From NCBI GenBank assembly GCA_025174535.1, contig JALBUN010000049.1, positions 248,001 to 312,000 on the forward strand: 64,000 nt of DNA, in the 5' to 3' direction. Positions within the stretch are counted from its first letter, which is position 1; each line of letters opens with the position of its first letter. A program made the translations under genes and the position numbers. Of this stretch, positions 10,704-22,466 are shown piece after piece. The notes under the pieces are model-generated. The model was not told where the DNA came from. It made no database searches and saw only the letters and a program-made list of their open reading frames with translations. Source of the DNA: Cantharellus purpuraceus (lineage: Eukaryota > Basidiomycota > Agaricomycetes > Cantharellales > Hydnaceae).

Positions 10704-12819
10704 TTAAAGATTCATAAGAGGGCCAGGTTTGCCTGGATAAGCGGAGTGAAAATCAGAGATGGATTTGGATGCATGATCAAGTTTGGACACAGAGATCCAT
10801 GAGGACTCTTCATTGGTGCCTTTGTATCCAGTCCATTTGACTAGGTACTGGAGCTTGCACTTGTACCAACAATCAATCTTCGAGTCCAGGATCTCAGATA
10901 TCTCATATTTGTTATCTCCTTTGATGATGATCGGAGGAGGTGGAGGTTGGGTGCGACCAGAGATCTCATTTGTAGTAGCAGGTTCAAGCATTGATATATG
11001 GAAGACTGGGTGAACTGCTTGGAAGTGGTCAGGGAGGCAGAGGGTGAAGGACCTGTTGCCTGTGCAAGCAATGACCTCATAAGGACCTAAGTATTTCTTG
11101 GAGAGTTTCTTCAATGGATGGGTGGTCCACAAGTGTTTGGCCTTGATGAATACTTTGTCTCCAAGTTGCAGGTCTGGAGCTGGAATGTGGTGTCAGTCTG
11201 CAGAGACTTGGTATTGTTTCTGGGCATCGGAGATGGTTTCTCGGAGATGTTGGTGTAGTTGATCGAGGTCGGTTACGAATTGGTGGGCTTTGGTGGAGGT
11301 GAGTTCCTTCTCAGGGTGGACAGAGATGTTCGGATGGTAGCCTTTATTAGCAAAGAACAGAGAGATGCCAGTAGTCATGTTCAGAGTGTTGTTGTAGGTA
11401 AACTCTGCAATCAGAAGTAGGTCAGCCCAGTTGTCTTGTTGATAGTTACAATAGACTCGGAGATATTGTTCCAGGGACTGATTCATTTGTTCCATTTGTC
11501 CGTCTCCTTCAGGATGGTATCTGGAGGTGAAATGAAGCTTCATGTCGAGAGCCTTTCCTAATGTGCAGAAGAAGGAGGACACGAACTCCAAGCCCCAATC
11601 GGATGTGACATGTGATGGGACTCCATGTTTAGAGAATACATGGAGAACAAACAACTTAGCTAGTGAGGCGGAGGTGATGGTGTCATGTGTCAGAACGAAT
11701 AGTGACTGTTTAGTGAACCTGTCAACAATCACAAGTATGGTGTCATATCCAAGCAATGGGGGAAGCTTCTCTATGAAATCCATGGAGATGGAGTTCCATG
11801 GTTGTTCCAGGACCGGAAGTTGCTTAAGCGTTCCATAGGGTTTGTGCCTTTGCGATTTTGAGCACATACATGTGGTACAAGAGTTACAGTAGTGTTGAAT
11901 GTATTCTTGCATTTTTGGCCATATGTAGTCCCATTGGATTAATCCTTGTGTGCAATTTTGCCCAAAATGGCCAGAGATTAGGTGATCATGATAATACTGC
12001 AAAACTCAGAGTTGGAGACCGTTGGCATCGGGGATGTATATCTGGTCATTGTGTCAGAGGTGTCCTTTGGGGTCAAGTGACCACTTCGGATCAGAAGTGT
12101 CATCCAAGTGTTCAACTGCAACAGGATTGGATCGGAGTGATGAGTGGGTGTTGGAGCAGAGTTGGTCGATGTCCATAATGATGACAGCTCGGAGGGTGGG
12201 AGTCATGAGGGTGGATGCTTGTAGGGACGATGCCAGCTGCTCATTAGTGAACACAGGATGAAAGTTGTGTGGGTTTACAGTGGCATAGTTGCTACTCCCC
12301 TCTTTAGGGTAGATGTCCCAGCATCTAGTTAATGCATCGGGCTTTGCTCTGAGTCGACCAGGACAGAAATGGATAACAAGGTTGAACTGAGACAGGTATT
12401 CAGACCATCGGACTTGTCTCCAGGTGAGTAGTTTCATTGTGGAGAAGGATTCCAAGTTCTTGTGGTCAGTTATGACGTCCACTGGATCAGAGGGGCCTTC
12501 GAGGTAGTGTCTCCATATCTGGAAGGCTTCATATATGGCAAGGAGCTCTTTGTCATGGACGTCATAGTTCAGTTTGGGGGGCGTAAATGTACGTGAGTGA
12601 AAAGCAATCGGGTGGACTTGTCTATCATCTGGAGAGATGATGGACAGGATTGCAGCAAGTGCATAGTCAGAGGCGTCGGTCTCTAATAGGATAGGAATGT
12701 CTGGAACCCAATGAGTCAGTATTGGAGTAGCTGTAAATGAAGCAGTGGTGAACCCCAGGAAGGACTGTACATCTTTGACTTTCCATGGTTCCGGCCATTC
12801 CTGTATGGCTTTGATTTTG
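10704..12819 (-). pseudogene. Ty3/gypsy chromovirus pol: RNase H, integrase, chromodomain (decayed)
   Basis: Minus-strand frames in order: RNase H (ETDASDYALAAIL, DKELLAIYEA, ITDHKNLE); an integrase zinc-binding part (HDHLISGHFGQ followed by CNSCTTC); the integrase core with its acidic triad (SMDFIEKLP, SDWGLEFVS, and the E of DGQMEQMNQ); and a C-terminal chromodomain (LQYLVKWTGY, then SAYPGKPGP). Frames break between these blocks, so it cannot make one polyprotein. The chromodomain places it among chromoviruses, which target heterochromatin. The upstream reverse transcriptase part is cut off by the LTR inserted at 12825. Confidence 0.9.
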
Positions 12820-12824
12820 TCATC
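12820..12824. repeat. Target site duplication TCATC, left
   Basis: Five-base direct repeat generated by integration of the 1392-bp LTR; its partner is at 14217-14221. Confidence 0.85.
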
Positions 12825-14216
12825 TGTTGGGGTATATGCAGTTCTAAACTACTTCAAATAAGGACTATTATTTAGTAGTTTAAAGGTATTTCAAATGTTC
12901 TATTGAATGTACTTATATTTCGCTTTTTTGTGTATTTGAGCCCACAAGTGTACACAAGGGGTCAGTTGCTGATATAATCTGTCATTCAACTTCGATGAGC
13001 ACTCGCGCACGAGTGAATGATGCGCGCATTACATAATCATCGGAGTTTGCACACTTCAGCCAAAAGCGGCCACAGAAGGTTCTGACCTTCCTGGACCTTC
13101 CACAAGGTTCCCCGGCCTTCTCTTTCCTTCCAGGGGCTTCCCTAAGCGCCAGGAATGTTCTCTGATTAGTTACATAAGCTAGATAGTCCATGTATATAAA
13201 AAGGGCTGCAACAGCAGTGCAAAAATAATATCTTTTTACCACACACACACAGCAGTGTCTACTCAAGCATTGAGTAATCATCACATAAGCATCACGCTTA
13301 TATCAGCTACTCTTAGTGTATATTAACTTTGATTGACTCTCGGAGAAGCCAGAAGTTATTATATTACAAGCGCAGCAGGCTCTAATATTAATCAAACTCG
13401 GAGAAGAGCTTAATACAGAGTAACTGATTAGTAATTAACACACTACAAGCCCACTCAGAGCAGTAACTTGAAGTGTATTAATTGTTATTCATTGATCAAG
13501 AACCTTACACGTGTAATTGAGACTCTGAGGTTAGTCAAATTATCACGTATCGGGCTATTGGTTATAATCAAGAATCTTGCATGTTTAATTGAGACTCTGA
13601 GGTTAGTCAGGTTAATACATACTAGGCTATTGGTTGGTCAAGAATACTGCACGTTTAATTGAGACTCTGAGGTTAGTCAGGTTAACATGTACTTTGCTAT
13701 TGATCGGTTGGTTCAATTGTGGGCATTTCAATAAATCAACAACACAGTCTATTAACTCACCTCTTTGAGACGAGATTAATATCCCTTGACTGTTGATTCT
13801 ATCATGGATAAACACGTACAGTGAATACACTTGTTCAGAAGGAAGTGTTCAAGTGCGTATCTATCTTTTTACGTTGAAGGGATTATTGTTAGCTTTAATC
13901 CACTCAACCCACGGTACTAAGGCACTAGGTTACTTCCCCCTTTGAAGTATCTGAACCCTTGAATGCCTGTCAATCTTGACTTTACATTGCATCAGCAGTA
14001 AAGCGTGAACTACACGTGACAAGCATAAATCTCTATTGCTTCACTTCCTGTGGCAACATTGATTGTGATTGTTCACCGGAGTATAATTTCTTGATTGGGT
14101 TCTCCGTTAAAATAGTTTCAAGCTTATTGCTAGCCTTGAAAGGTCATACATCCTCGGGCTAAACTTAGATTGTGATTAACACCACAGTTTGGGTTGAAGT
14201 TCACGGTTCCAAAACA
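12825..14216 (+). mobile_element. 1392-bp solo LTR inserted in the gypsy pol
   Basis: The element starts TGTTGGGGTATATGC and ends TTCCAAAACA. It is flanked by the 5-bp direct repeat TCATC (12820-12824 and 14217-14221). Removing it and one repeat rejoins the pol frame between the reverse transcriptase and RNase H parts, which proves a real insertion. It has a TATA-type promoter (tgtatataaaaagggc near 13190) in plus orientation, as in an LTR, and no coding potential. A second, truncated copy is at 16027-17414. Confidence 0.9.
13496..13705 (+). repeat. Three tandem ~70-bp repeats inside the 1392-bp LTR
   Basis: Units begin near 13496, 13568 and 13638, each with tcaagaa...cttgca(c/t)gt, then taattgagactctgaggtta, then gctattg. 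They are also present in the truncated LTR copy, where LTR copy C has inserted at the end of the first unit. Confidence 0.85.
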
Positions 14217-14221
14217 TCATC
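14217..14221. repeat. Target site duplication TCATC, right
   Basis: Partner of the repeat at 12820-12824. Confidence 0.85.
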
Positions 14222-15512
14222 GGACATTGTCAGTCCTGCCAGGGAGAGGATATAGCCTAGATACTCAACTGAGTCGGAGTGGAATTCACATTTGTCGGCA
14301 CGGACAAAGAGGCCATGTTTTTGGAGACGTCAGAGTACTTCTCGGACGTATGTCTGATGTTCTTCATTATCTGAATATACCAAAATGTCATCTAAGTAAA
14401 CGAGGATGGTCACATTGAGGAGGTTGGTGAAGGTATTGTTCATGAACCTCTGGAAGGTGGCCGGAGCATTGGTTAGTCCAAAGGGCATGACGCACCATTC
14501 GAAAGATCCATATCAAGTGCAGAAAGTTGTTTTCCACTCATCACCGTCTCAGATGTGGACTAGATAGGCATGTTGGAGATCTATTTTGGAACAGATCTTA
14601 GCCTTTCAAGGGCTCTTGAGTAGGTCTGCGGTGCAGGGTATTGGGTATTGGTCTTTCTTGGTGATCTTGTTGAGTCCACGGAAGTCGACGCATAGACGGA
14701 GTGATCCGTCCTTTTTGCGGACAAATAGGACCGGAGCTCCATGGGGGGATAAGGATGGGGGGATGAAGCCTGTGGCCAAGTTCTCATCTATGAATGTTTG
14801 GAGAGCCAGTAGCTCTTTTTGGGATAGCAAGTAGATAGGGCCAAGTGGCGGGGTGGAGTTGTCATCCAACTCAATCTTGAGATCATATGGTCAGTGTTCC
14901 ACTAGGGAGTCGGCTTTAGACTTGCTGAACACGTCAGCAAAGTTGTGATACTCCTTAGGAACCATCGATAGGTCTGGTGGAGTTGATCAGGCGGAACAGG
15001 TGGCAAGAAACATTGGGTCAGAGAGGTGAACCTGGAACATGTGAGAGCCATCCAGTTTTCTTAGTCTGGCAAAGACCATAGCATCCACCATCGATATAGA
15101 CAGAGGGGTAGACAGAGTATCTATCGGAGCGAAGTCAGTGGAGGTGGAAGATAATTTCACACCTATAGTTGCTGGTGATGTTGGGAATGACACAGCCTGC
15201 ACTGGAGAATGGAATGTGATATGGCCCAATGCCCAGTCAATCAACGGATTGTAGGTTCCCAGACCTTGGTCTGGGACTTAGGGGCTTGTGGGGTACAGAT
15301 GCTGCTGGCGAGCAGGGAGATGGCTTGTGCCAGATTCAGGGAGGGTGGAGTATCATCCTCTTCATTGACAGCCTCTAAGTGGTCTGTCAGTTCTTCGACA
15401 ACCTCACAGATGATGTTGATGCTGGGAGTGGGCACCTTGATGGTTCGTGCACGTTTGGAATTGGTGGTGGATCATGGCATTGGTAGGAGTGAGTATGGCA
15501 GTTCAAATATAC
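14222..15512 (-). pseudogene. Ty3/gypsy pol: protease-linker and reverse transcriptase (decayed)
   Basis: On the minus strand, YNPLIDWALGHITFHSP marks the end of the protease/linker region. [20 protein letters not shown] and [15 protein letters not shown] are reverse transcriptase motifs. [13 protein letters not shown] carries the YxDD active site near 14390. Several stops and frame breaks are present, and gag with the 5' LTR is missing. The element is cut at 15513 by LTR copy B. Together with 10704-12819 this is one element split by the inserted LTR. Confidence 0.88.
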
Positions 15513-16026
15513 TGTTACACACTAGGTCCGATTGGGGGTCAGAGATTGGGTTGGAGTCGGAGTGGGAATTGGGGTGCATTGTGGGGGTCAGAACAGACTT
15601 GGCTTCAGCTTATGTGCTGCACCCTCACTAATACCGGTGTCTGAGAGTTTGGAGATGGAGTACAACTTAGATAGTTAGGATCGGACTTAGGAACTAGGCA
15701 TGATTCGATATTCAAACTGGGGAATGAAGTCCCCAGTCGAGCAACTTAAATACATATTTGAAATCTAATAATAATTACTCCAGTGATGGGTCTCCAAGGC
15801 CGATGGCCTTACATGAGTATGTCCGAGTCCAACAGGGACAGATGTCCAGGTTCCTATGGTGATGCTGATGCATCAATTGGAACTGGAGACGGATGGGTGA
15901 GATTGACGGTGACAATCAGACAGATAATTGGAGACGTGATGGTTTCCAAATGGAGTATAGATTTCATGTGCGCAGGGATCTGAGTGGATCAGATGGGGAT
16001 CTGGGCATTAATATATAGTCATAACA
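15513..16026 (-). mobile_element. Solo LTR-like element of the 0.52-kb family, copy B
   Basis: This 514-bp copy starts TGTTACACAC and ends AGTCATAACA on the plus strand, about 85-90 % like copy C. Its left flank is gypsy pol and its right flank is the interior of a 1392-type LTR. The flanking pentamers differ (TATAC and ATTAC). It therefore looks like the product of recombination rather than one clean insertion. Confidence 0.78.
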
Positions 16027-17414
16027 ATTACAAGCACAGCAGGCTCTAATATTAATCAAACTTGGAGAAGAGGTTAATACAGAGTAACTGATTAGTAATT
16101 AACACACTACAAGCCCACTTGGAGCAGTAACTTGAAGTGTATTAATTGTTATTCATTGATCAAGAACTTTACATGTGTAATTGAGACTCTGAGGTTAGTC
16201 AAATTATCACATATCAGGCAATTGGTTATAATTGTTACGCACTAGGTCCGATTGGGGTCGGAGATTGGGTCGGAGGTCGGGTCGGAGGTCAGGTCGGAGT
16301 TGGAGTATGTCGTGGGGGTTGGAACGGACTTGGCTTCAGCTTATGTGCTGCGCCCTCACTAATACCGGTGTCCGAGACTTCGGAGACAGAGTACGACTTA
16401 GAGAGTTAGGATCGGACTTAGGAGCTAGGCGTGATTCGATATTTGAACTGGGGAATGAAGTCCCCAGTCGGGCAACTTAAATACATATTTGAAATCTAAT
16501 AATAATTACTCCGGTGATGGGTCTCCAAGGCCGATGGCCTTACATGAGTATGTCCGAGTCCAACAGGGACAGATGTCCAGGTTCCTATGGTGATGCTGAT
16601 GCATCAATCGGAACCGGAGACGGATGGGCGGAATTGGCGGTGACAATCGGACAGGTAAATGGAGACGTGGCGGTTTCCAAATGGAGTATAGATTTCATGT
16701 GCGTGGGGATCTGAGGGGATTGGACGGGGATCTGGTCGTTAATGAATATAGTCATAACAATAATCAAGAACCTTGCACATTTAATTGAGACTCTGAGGTT
16801 AGTCAGGTTAATACATACTAGGCTATTGGTTGGTCAAGAATACTGCATGTTTAATTGAGACTCTGAGGTTAGTCAGGTTAATATGTACTTTGCTATTGAT
16901 CGGTTGGTTCAATTGTGGGCATTTCAATAAATCAACACCACAGTCTATTAACTCACCTCTTTGAGACGAGATTAATATCCCTTGACTGTTGATTCTGTCA
17001 TGGATAAGACATACAGTGAATACGCTTGTTCAGAAGGAAGTGTTCAAGTGCAAATCTATTTCTTTATGTTGAAGGGATTATTGTTAGCTTTAATCCACTC
17101 AACCTGCAGTCCTAAGGCACTAGGTTACTTCCCCCTTTGAAGTATCTGAACCCTTGAATGCCTGTCAATCTTGACTTTACATTGCATCAGCAGTAAAGTG
17201 TGAACTACATGTGGCAAGCATAAAAATCTCTATTGCTTCACTTCCTGTGGCAACATTGATTGTGTTTGTTCACCAGAGTATAAATTTCTTAATTGGGTTC
17301 TCCATTAAAATAGTTTCAAGCTTATTGCTAGCCTTGAAAGGTCATACATCCTCAGGCTAAACTTAGATTGTGATTAACACCACAGTTTAGGTTGAAGTTC
17401 ACAGTTCCAAAACA
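16027..17414 (+). mobile_element. Truncated second copy of the 1392-bp LTR
   Basis: After removing copy C (16233-16764 with one target repeat), this matches 13363-14216 closely and ends at the same TTCCAAAACA. The first 540 bp of the LTR, including its TATA box, are missing because the copy starts abruptly at the edge of copy B. The sequence after 17414 is unrelated to the gypsy element. Confidence 0.88.
16233..16759 (-). mobile_element. Solo LTR-like element of the 0.52-kb family, copy C
   Basis: This 527-bp copy starts TGTTACGCAC and ends GTCATAACA. It is flanked by the 5-bp direct repeat ATAAT (16228-16232 and 16760-16764). The intact target, ggttataatcaag, is visible in the other LTR copy near 13560, which confirms both insertion and duplication length. 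Confidence 0.88.
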
Positions 17415-18020
17415 GTTACCCTTGGGGTGAAAAACAAGACACAAGCTTTACAGGGTTTCTCATGGTCAGTTGCCTATGCTTGTCAAAGCCTCTGGCCCTT
17501 CTGTGAAGACTTTAGTCCTGGTTGGACTGCATAATGCACCAAATAATATGTATAAGAGCTTATTCAACAACTCAGAATTTACACTGATTCCTCAAATCTT
17601 GCACAAAAGTGTTCAGAAGCATATACATATACAGGAAAATGTTACATGAAACACTAGATATAAATAAAAGACTATATCTACTTAATTTCGTGTCATTCGG
17701 TCGGGAAATGAGCGAGACATTGCGTTCGCAAGTTTGAGGTTTTGCGCTCTTCAAACAAGCGCTTGACTTACGTAATGCAAACCGCTGTAAGGGAATATGA
17801 TAGGTTAGCTAATCCTCATTAATCAGCCCCGTTGCATGCGCTCTAACTCACAAGTTCGTTCGGCGCTACAACATAACAGGTGGCTTAGCGAACGGCTCCA
17901 TAGACAATGCCGAGGTACTATACAGCTAGATTACTTATGTAATCACTCGTGCGTTTGTAACCCAACCACCGCCACGTCAGTGTCGTCGCCCCCTTCGTGT
18001 GTCCCTCCTGCCCGTTTTTC
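17415..18020. other. Non-coding stretch between LTR and repeat copy 2
   Basis: No gene is supported. Short frames on both strands have no motif. It borders the duplicated segment at 18021. Confidence 0.5.
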
Positions 18021-18985
18021 CAACACTTTTGGCTTTTTCTACCGCCACGGCCACTGATAATACTCGAGATAATCGGTGGAGTGGTGTTCATATGCATCCT
18101 TTGCTCGAAGACTGCACAGGGTATAGCTGGCAGGCAATCATCCCTAGGAGACAGCGCTTCGTTTCTCGCCTTCCAAGGCCTGTTTGCGCCAATGACCGCA
18201 TTTCACATGCATGGCGTGAAAACAGTGGAGGAGAAGTGCTACACTTGCGGAGTTACGATTGTGGTACCTCCGCAAGTGTAGCACTTCTCCTTCACTGTTC
18301 TCCTTCACTGTTTTCACGTCATGCATGTGCGTATGACTGGAGATCTTCATATTAGGTGAGCCACTCCTGACCGAAACTGAGCCAGACACTGGCTAGTAAC
18401 GGCAACAACCCGCATTCATTGGGTGAGTATCTCTGCACATATTTTAGCCAAAGAAATGTACTAGAGAATGGGTAATCAATCTGGAATGTGAACGTGAACA
18501 TTGTATCTGTCGGTCTGAGTAGAAGCGTATCGAATATCGAAGGCACACTCAGTCAGGGACCTAAACATAGGAGCAAGAGCTCAAATCGTTCTCCTTTCAC
18601 CTCTAACAATGACCCATGGAGTGGAGCACCATCACACGACACTAAACTCCACGGGTTGACCGCTGGAGCTCGTCTATCAAGGTGAGTTTGAGCTGTGACT
18701 TACGATATCTAGTAAAGAAAGAAAGCAGGTGAGCGATCTGGAAATAGCCGACCGAGAGAAGATTTGGACTTTAGTACTGTCCGCGGCTGAATTTTAACCT
18801 ATCTGATATAAATTGCTTTGATACTTTGGACCACGACATTAATATTGTGAAGTGTAATTGAAATGACTCGAGTTTTAAACTCACTCTATACAACCCGGTG
18901 GGAATATCTAGTCAAGACAAACACACATCTACCATACAAAAGTGCGTAGCAAGACTCATATCCAATGGTTGATACATGCTACGTG
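18021..18985. repeat. Diverged repeated segment, copy 2
   Basis: Second copy of the 6811-7882 segment, in the same orientation. It ends just before the 3' end of the phospholipase-like gene. It lacks the 230-bp tandem hairpin part of copy 1 and carries an extra 12 bp (ctccttcactgt duplicated) in its hairpin arm. Confidence 0.75.
18231..18289. repeat. Perfect 22-bp inverted repeat (hairpin), copy 2
   Basis: Arms 18231-18252 and 18268-18289 are perfect reverse complements with a 15-bp spacer. The symmetry extends outwards with small gaps: gcgtgaaaacagtg on the left faces cactgttttcacgtc on the right, giving arms of about 50 bp in total. Confidence 0.92.
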
Positions 18986-19046
18986 ATATAATTTTCAATA
19001 ATCCGTTACAATAGCTGGAGAACATCTCAAAAGGCTCGAGGTGGAC

Positions 19047-21702
19047 TCAGTTTAAGAATCCTTGACCAGAATCCGTGCTCTTCGTTACAGCAAAAATGCT
19101 GAAGGCATGGGCCTGGTCACCCAACTGAACGCTCGTCTTGCCCTCCGAGAGGGATAAAAACTTCCTGTTTGAGACTTGCTGCACTGTATAGCCCTTTCCA
19201 GAACCCAGATCCGTAATGTTAAAGACAGCAGCATTGTGGAGTGACGTAGTCAGCTTATGGCTCTCGTCCACAAACCCAGTTGAAGGACTGCCTGCGAACT
19301 GGATGTTGAAAGTCGTAGCCGGAGGAGGGACGGCAGCGTGCAAGATGAAACGGTGCGCTTCTGCATCGTGTGAAGGCACAGCGGGGGCGACGTTGAGCGT
19401 TTTGCTTTCAGCATCGAAGGCGAGTGCGTGGCCGTCAGACTCGAAAACCAGGAATCGCCCTTCGGTAAGCGCACCGCGAACGCTCTGTTTGGAAAGGTCA
19501 GTGCGATTCTGAAGACGTTAGTGCGAAACTTGCTTTGAATCCATTCTCGATGTTCAGCGAATTTTGGCGGGTCTGCTCGCCAAATGGAATCGGCGGCTCA
19601 GGATCGGGAAACATTGCTAGACATTCAGCAGTGCCTATATAAAGAAACTATTCGTCGGTGTCTGAACGCAAGACAACCCTGATACATACCGACGAATTGG
19701 CCCTGGGAGTTTGTCTTGGGGGGCGTAGGCACTGGGAGCTTGGGAATGCTAAGATCGGGCTACCAACGCATCATGAGCAGTACGTTCAATAAAGGAACAT
19801 GGTTCATAATTCACGTGTGCAAAGTCGAACATCTGTGTGAGGTCCGACATGTGTTGACGCCGCCAAAAATTGAGTTGATCTGTGACCACATTTTTCCCCT
19901 TTGAGGCAAGCCATTGTTCCTTTGTGGTGTATAAGTAACTAAAGTGGTGAATAAACAAAAGCATGATACCAGGAACATGATTTGAGAGCTGTGGTCACTG
20001 TGAGCCGTAAAGACATTTCCGCCACGTGTCCATGGGCTAATGACATAAAAGGGAAGCCGGAAGCCAGGCCCAGCAAAGACGGGATCGGGTCCGGGATGGA
20101 AGGGGTCCTAAACATAGGGTATAAAATGTTTGAAAACGAGCTCATTGATGCATACGTACTGTGGACACCCATTCACCAGGCGTACCTCGCGGGGATGTAA
20201 TAGGAATTACGCTAAACAGATAAGAAGTTGGCGACAGTGCGTTCGTTTCAAGGCATACGTACTGGTCTGCCCATCCTCCGGTTTCATCATACGAGACCAT
20301 CAGCACAGTAGAGCTATACTTGGGACTGTTGATGACCGCATTCACGACTTGTTGCTGTAACCATGCACCATCTTTGGGTGCGAAGGGAGGGTGCTCTGAG
20401 AGCTCGGCAGGGCCGATGATATAGCTTACTTGAGGAAGTGTTCCCTTGGCTGCTGCCTCATAGAAAGATTCCAACCCAATAAATGACAAGCCTTTTTGAG
20501 CTAGGGCACTACCGTTCGGAGCGACTTGGAACTGTTCAAACCATGCAAACCTGTGATTCCATCACTTGGAGTGCAGCCCAATCTGGTGATGTATATATAT
20601 ACTCACGGATTGTCATCAAAGTTGTCGGTATCTTGGAATGAAAGTGTCAATGAATAAAATCTGAGCCACGAACGCCTATTGTACCTTGGTACTAGATGGT
20701 GGGTTATTTCAGTCTCGAAAGGGTACAAAGGTGAAGGACGATTCATACCACTTGCCACGAAACATTGGCCTCTTCCAGGAATTCAGGAACGGTCTTCCAC
20801 TTTAAAGGGAAGCAGCCGACGTTAGGAGAATCACAGCCAGGGGTTTCGTTGTTGTCGACAGTGACACCTCCCTGGTCAAGGGTCTGGGGACCGCCTGGAA
20901 CATTAATTGATCCACTGCCCCAAAACGCTATAAGTGTAGGTTTCAGCGGCCATCACATCCAAGTATGCCACGCACACCTCTGTTAGGGTTGGTGCTTGCT
21001 ACCACACTTTGGGAATACATGTCGGCGATAGTCCAGCCTTCGGCAATACCGAAGTGAGTAGGAAGGTCCTGTCGCTTAAAGTATCCCACAGAGAAGGGTG
21101 TGTTGTCTAAAGCCCAAAGGTTGTTGTCTCCATTTGCCAAAGCATTGTGGTTCGCAGTCCAACCTTGGGATGCCACTATGTCAGAAATTCGCCAAGATAA
21201 GAATCAGAATTTGAACACACCATTTGAGCCTGCAACCATGCACTGAGTAGCTTCAGTTAGATTACCACCTGCAGCATTAATGTAGAACGGTAGTAAGGCC
21301 GTTGCCTTGATGGACAGCGAGCCATTCACTGTCCTTCGGGAACATGACTAATGATCCTCTGAATTTGCACGTCTTGCACTTACTGAAACCACGCAGGCTT
21401 GCCGTTTGATGCGACCTGGACATTAGGGTCCGCGAAACCCCGAACACCTGCCATGGTTCCGAAATACTATTCGCATGGTTTCAGCACATCATCAGAGTTG
21501 GTACAGCTAGTAGACAGACATGATCAAAGGCTCGATTCTCTTGCATGAAGAGAACCACTGAAAGCGCTTTAATTAGATTTCTGAGCTTTGAAACAGACAA
21601 CTCACCATGTTCAACATCTTGTATGGTTCCTGTTTGAGCTCGAACTTGCAAGATGGAGGACGACAGTGCCAAAGAGAGGTACAACTTAAAGAAGCGCGCC
21701 AT
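19047..21702 (-). CDS. Secreted phospholipase C-like phosphoesterase
   Basis: Fifteen exons sum to 1932 nt, giving 643 aa: 21702-21606, 21557-21520, 21466-21384, 21333-21221, 21175-20978, 20927-20749, 20691-20685, 20631-20607, 20550-20263, 20211-20160, 20107-19970, 19919-19815, 19759-19690, 19634-19534, 19484-19047. It starts with a signal peptide (MARFFKLYLSLALSS). The phosphoesterase (alkaline-phosphatase-fold) motifs are MQENRAFDHYFG near the N-terminus, NNETPGC, SEHPPFAP, SYDETGGWADH and DHSSQIMFLE. They supply the metal ligands and nucleophile region of fungal and bacterial non-haemolytic phospholipase C. A C-terminal beta-rich domain follows. It likely cleaves phospholipids or phosphate esters outside the cell. 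A Met 10 codons upstream (21732) is possible, but the signal peptide favours 21702. The gene has a 7-nt exon and a GC-AG intron. Confidence 0.93.
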
Positions 21703-22466
21703 GGTGCTTGGCGTTGGCAGCACAGAGGTCAACCTTGTTCGTTCTTCCTTTATATGTCCAGTCTATCGGACCCAAGACTACGTATGCACGTGCGTCGGGC
21801 AGTTTTGGTGGTGTGAGAGACAAGTAAGACCGTCTGGATGCATCAGTCAGACGATCACATGAAAGTCGAGGGTTACATGAAAATTTGTCCACGAATGGGC
21901 GGTCCTGGGCCTGGAACTTCCGATAGCAATCATTGACGGCATCTCGACTATCACTTGCGAGTCATGGAGTCCAAGCGCTCTGACATTGTTTCCCATCTGC
22001 GGTTCCTGTAGTTCAAAACTTCTTCTGTCCAAGACACTTCTTCAGTTCACATGCTATTGTTTTTGAACTGTATAGTACGGCGGTGGCTCAAAGGACAGAT
22101 ATTTTTCACAATCAGGGCGAGAATAGTTCCTTGATTCGTATGTTCGATCTATGAGGATGTGGAACATCAATGGACGGTTCACCTACAAGCAATTTCCGCT
22201 GTTCTGCAGCTTCCTATTATGTGAAGATCACTGTTGCTAAAACATATGAAGGCACAAATAGCACACATTTGAGACATGGCAGTGGGCGGAGTATCGGAGT
22301 TGAAAACGGGCATTTAGCGTCACTGGGAACCGTGTCTACTATTCATATCGCGAGGGCAGGTCTTTGACTTGCTTCCGAAAGCCACACCCTAATAGCCAGG
22401 CTCACTAATGTGGCATGCCTGATTCTGATCCCCTGAGCACTTTGCTTATAATGTTTTGGTTACAGG
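21703..22466. other. Divergent intergenic region, phospholipase/FIP1 promoters
   Basis: This separates the minus-strand phospholipase-like gene from FIP1. It should hold both promoters, and also the start codon and first small exon of FIP1, which I could not place. No other gene is supported. Confidence 0.55.

Noticed and set aside
13496..13705. Regular ~70-bp repeats considered as a CRISPR-like array
   Set aside because: Three units only, inside a eukaryotic LTR, with the whole unit repeated rather than alternating repeats and unique spacers.
10704..15512. Gypsy element as an active retrotransposon
   Set aside because: Multiple stops and frame breaks, no gag or 5' LTR, and a 1.39-kb LTR inserted between its reverse transcriptase and RNase H parts.
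15513..16759. The 0.52-kb elements as MITEs (DNA transposons)
   Set aside because: Inverted ends are only about 5 bp, but they begin TG and end CA with a 5-bp target duplication and an LTR-like TATA, which fits solo LTRs better.
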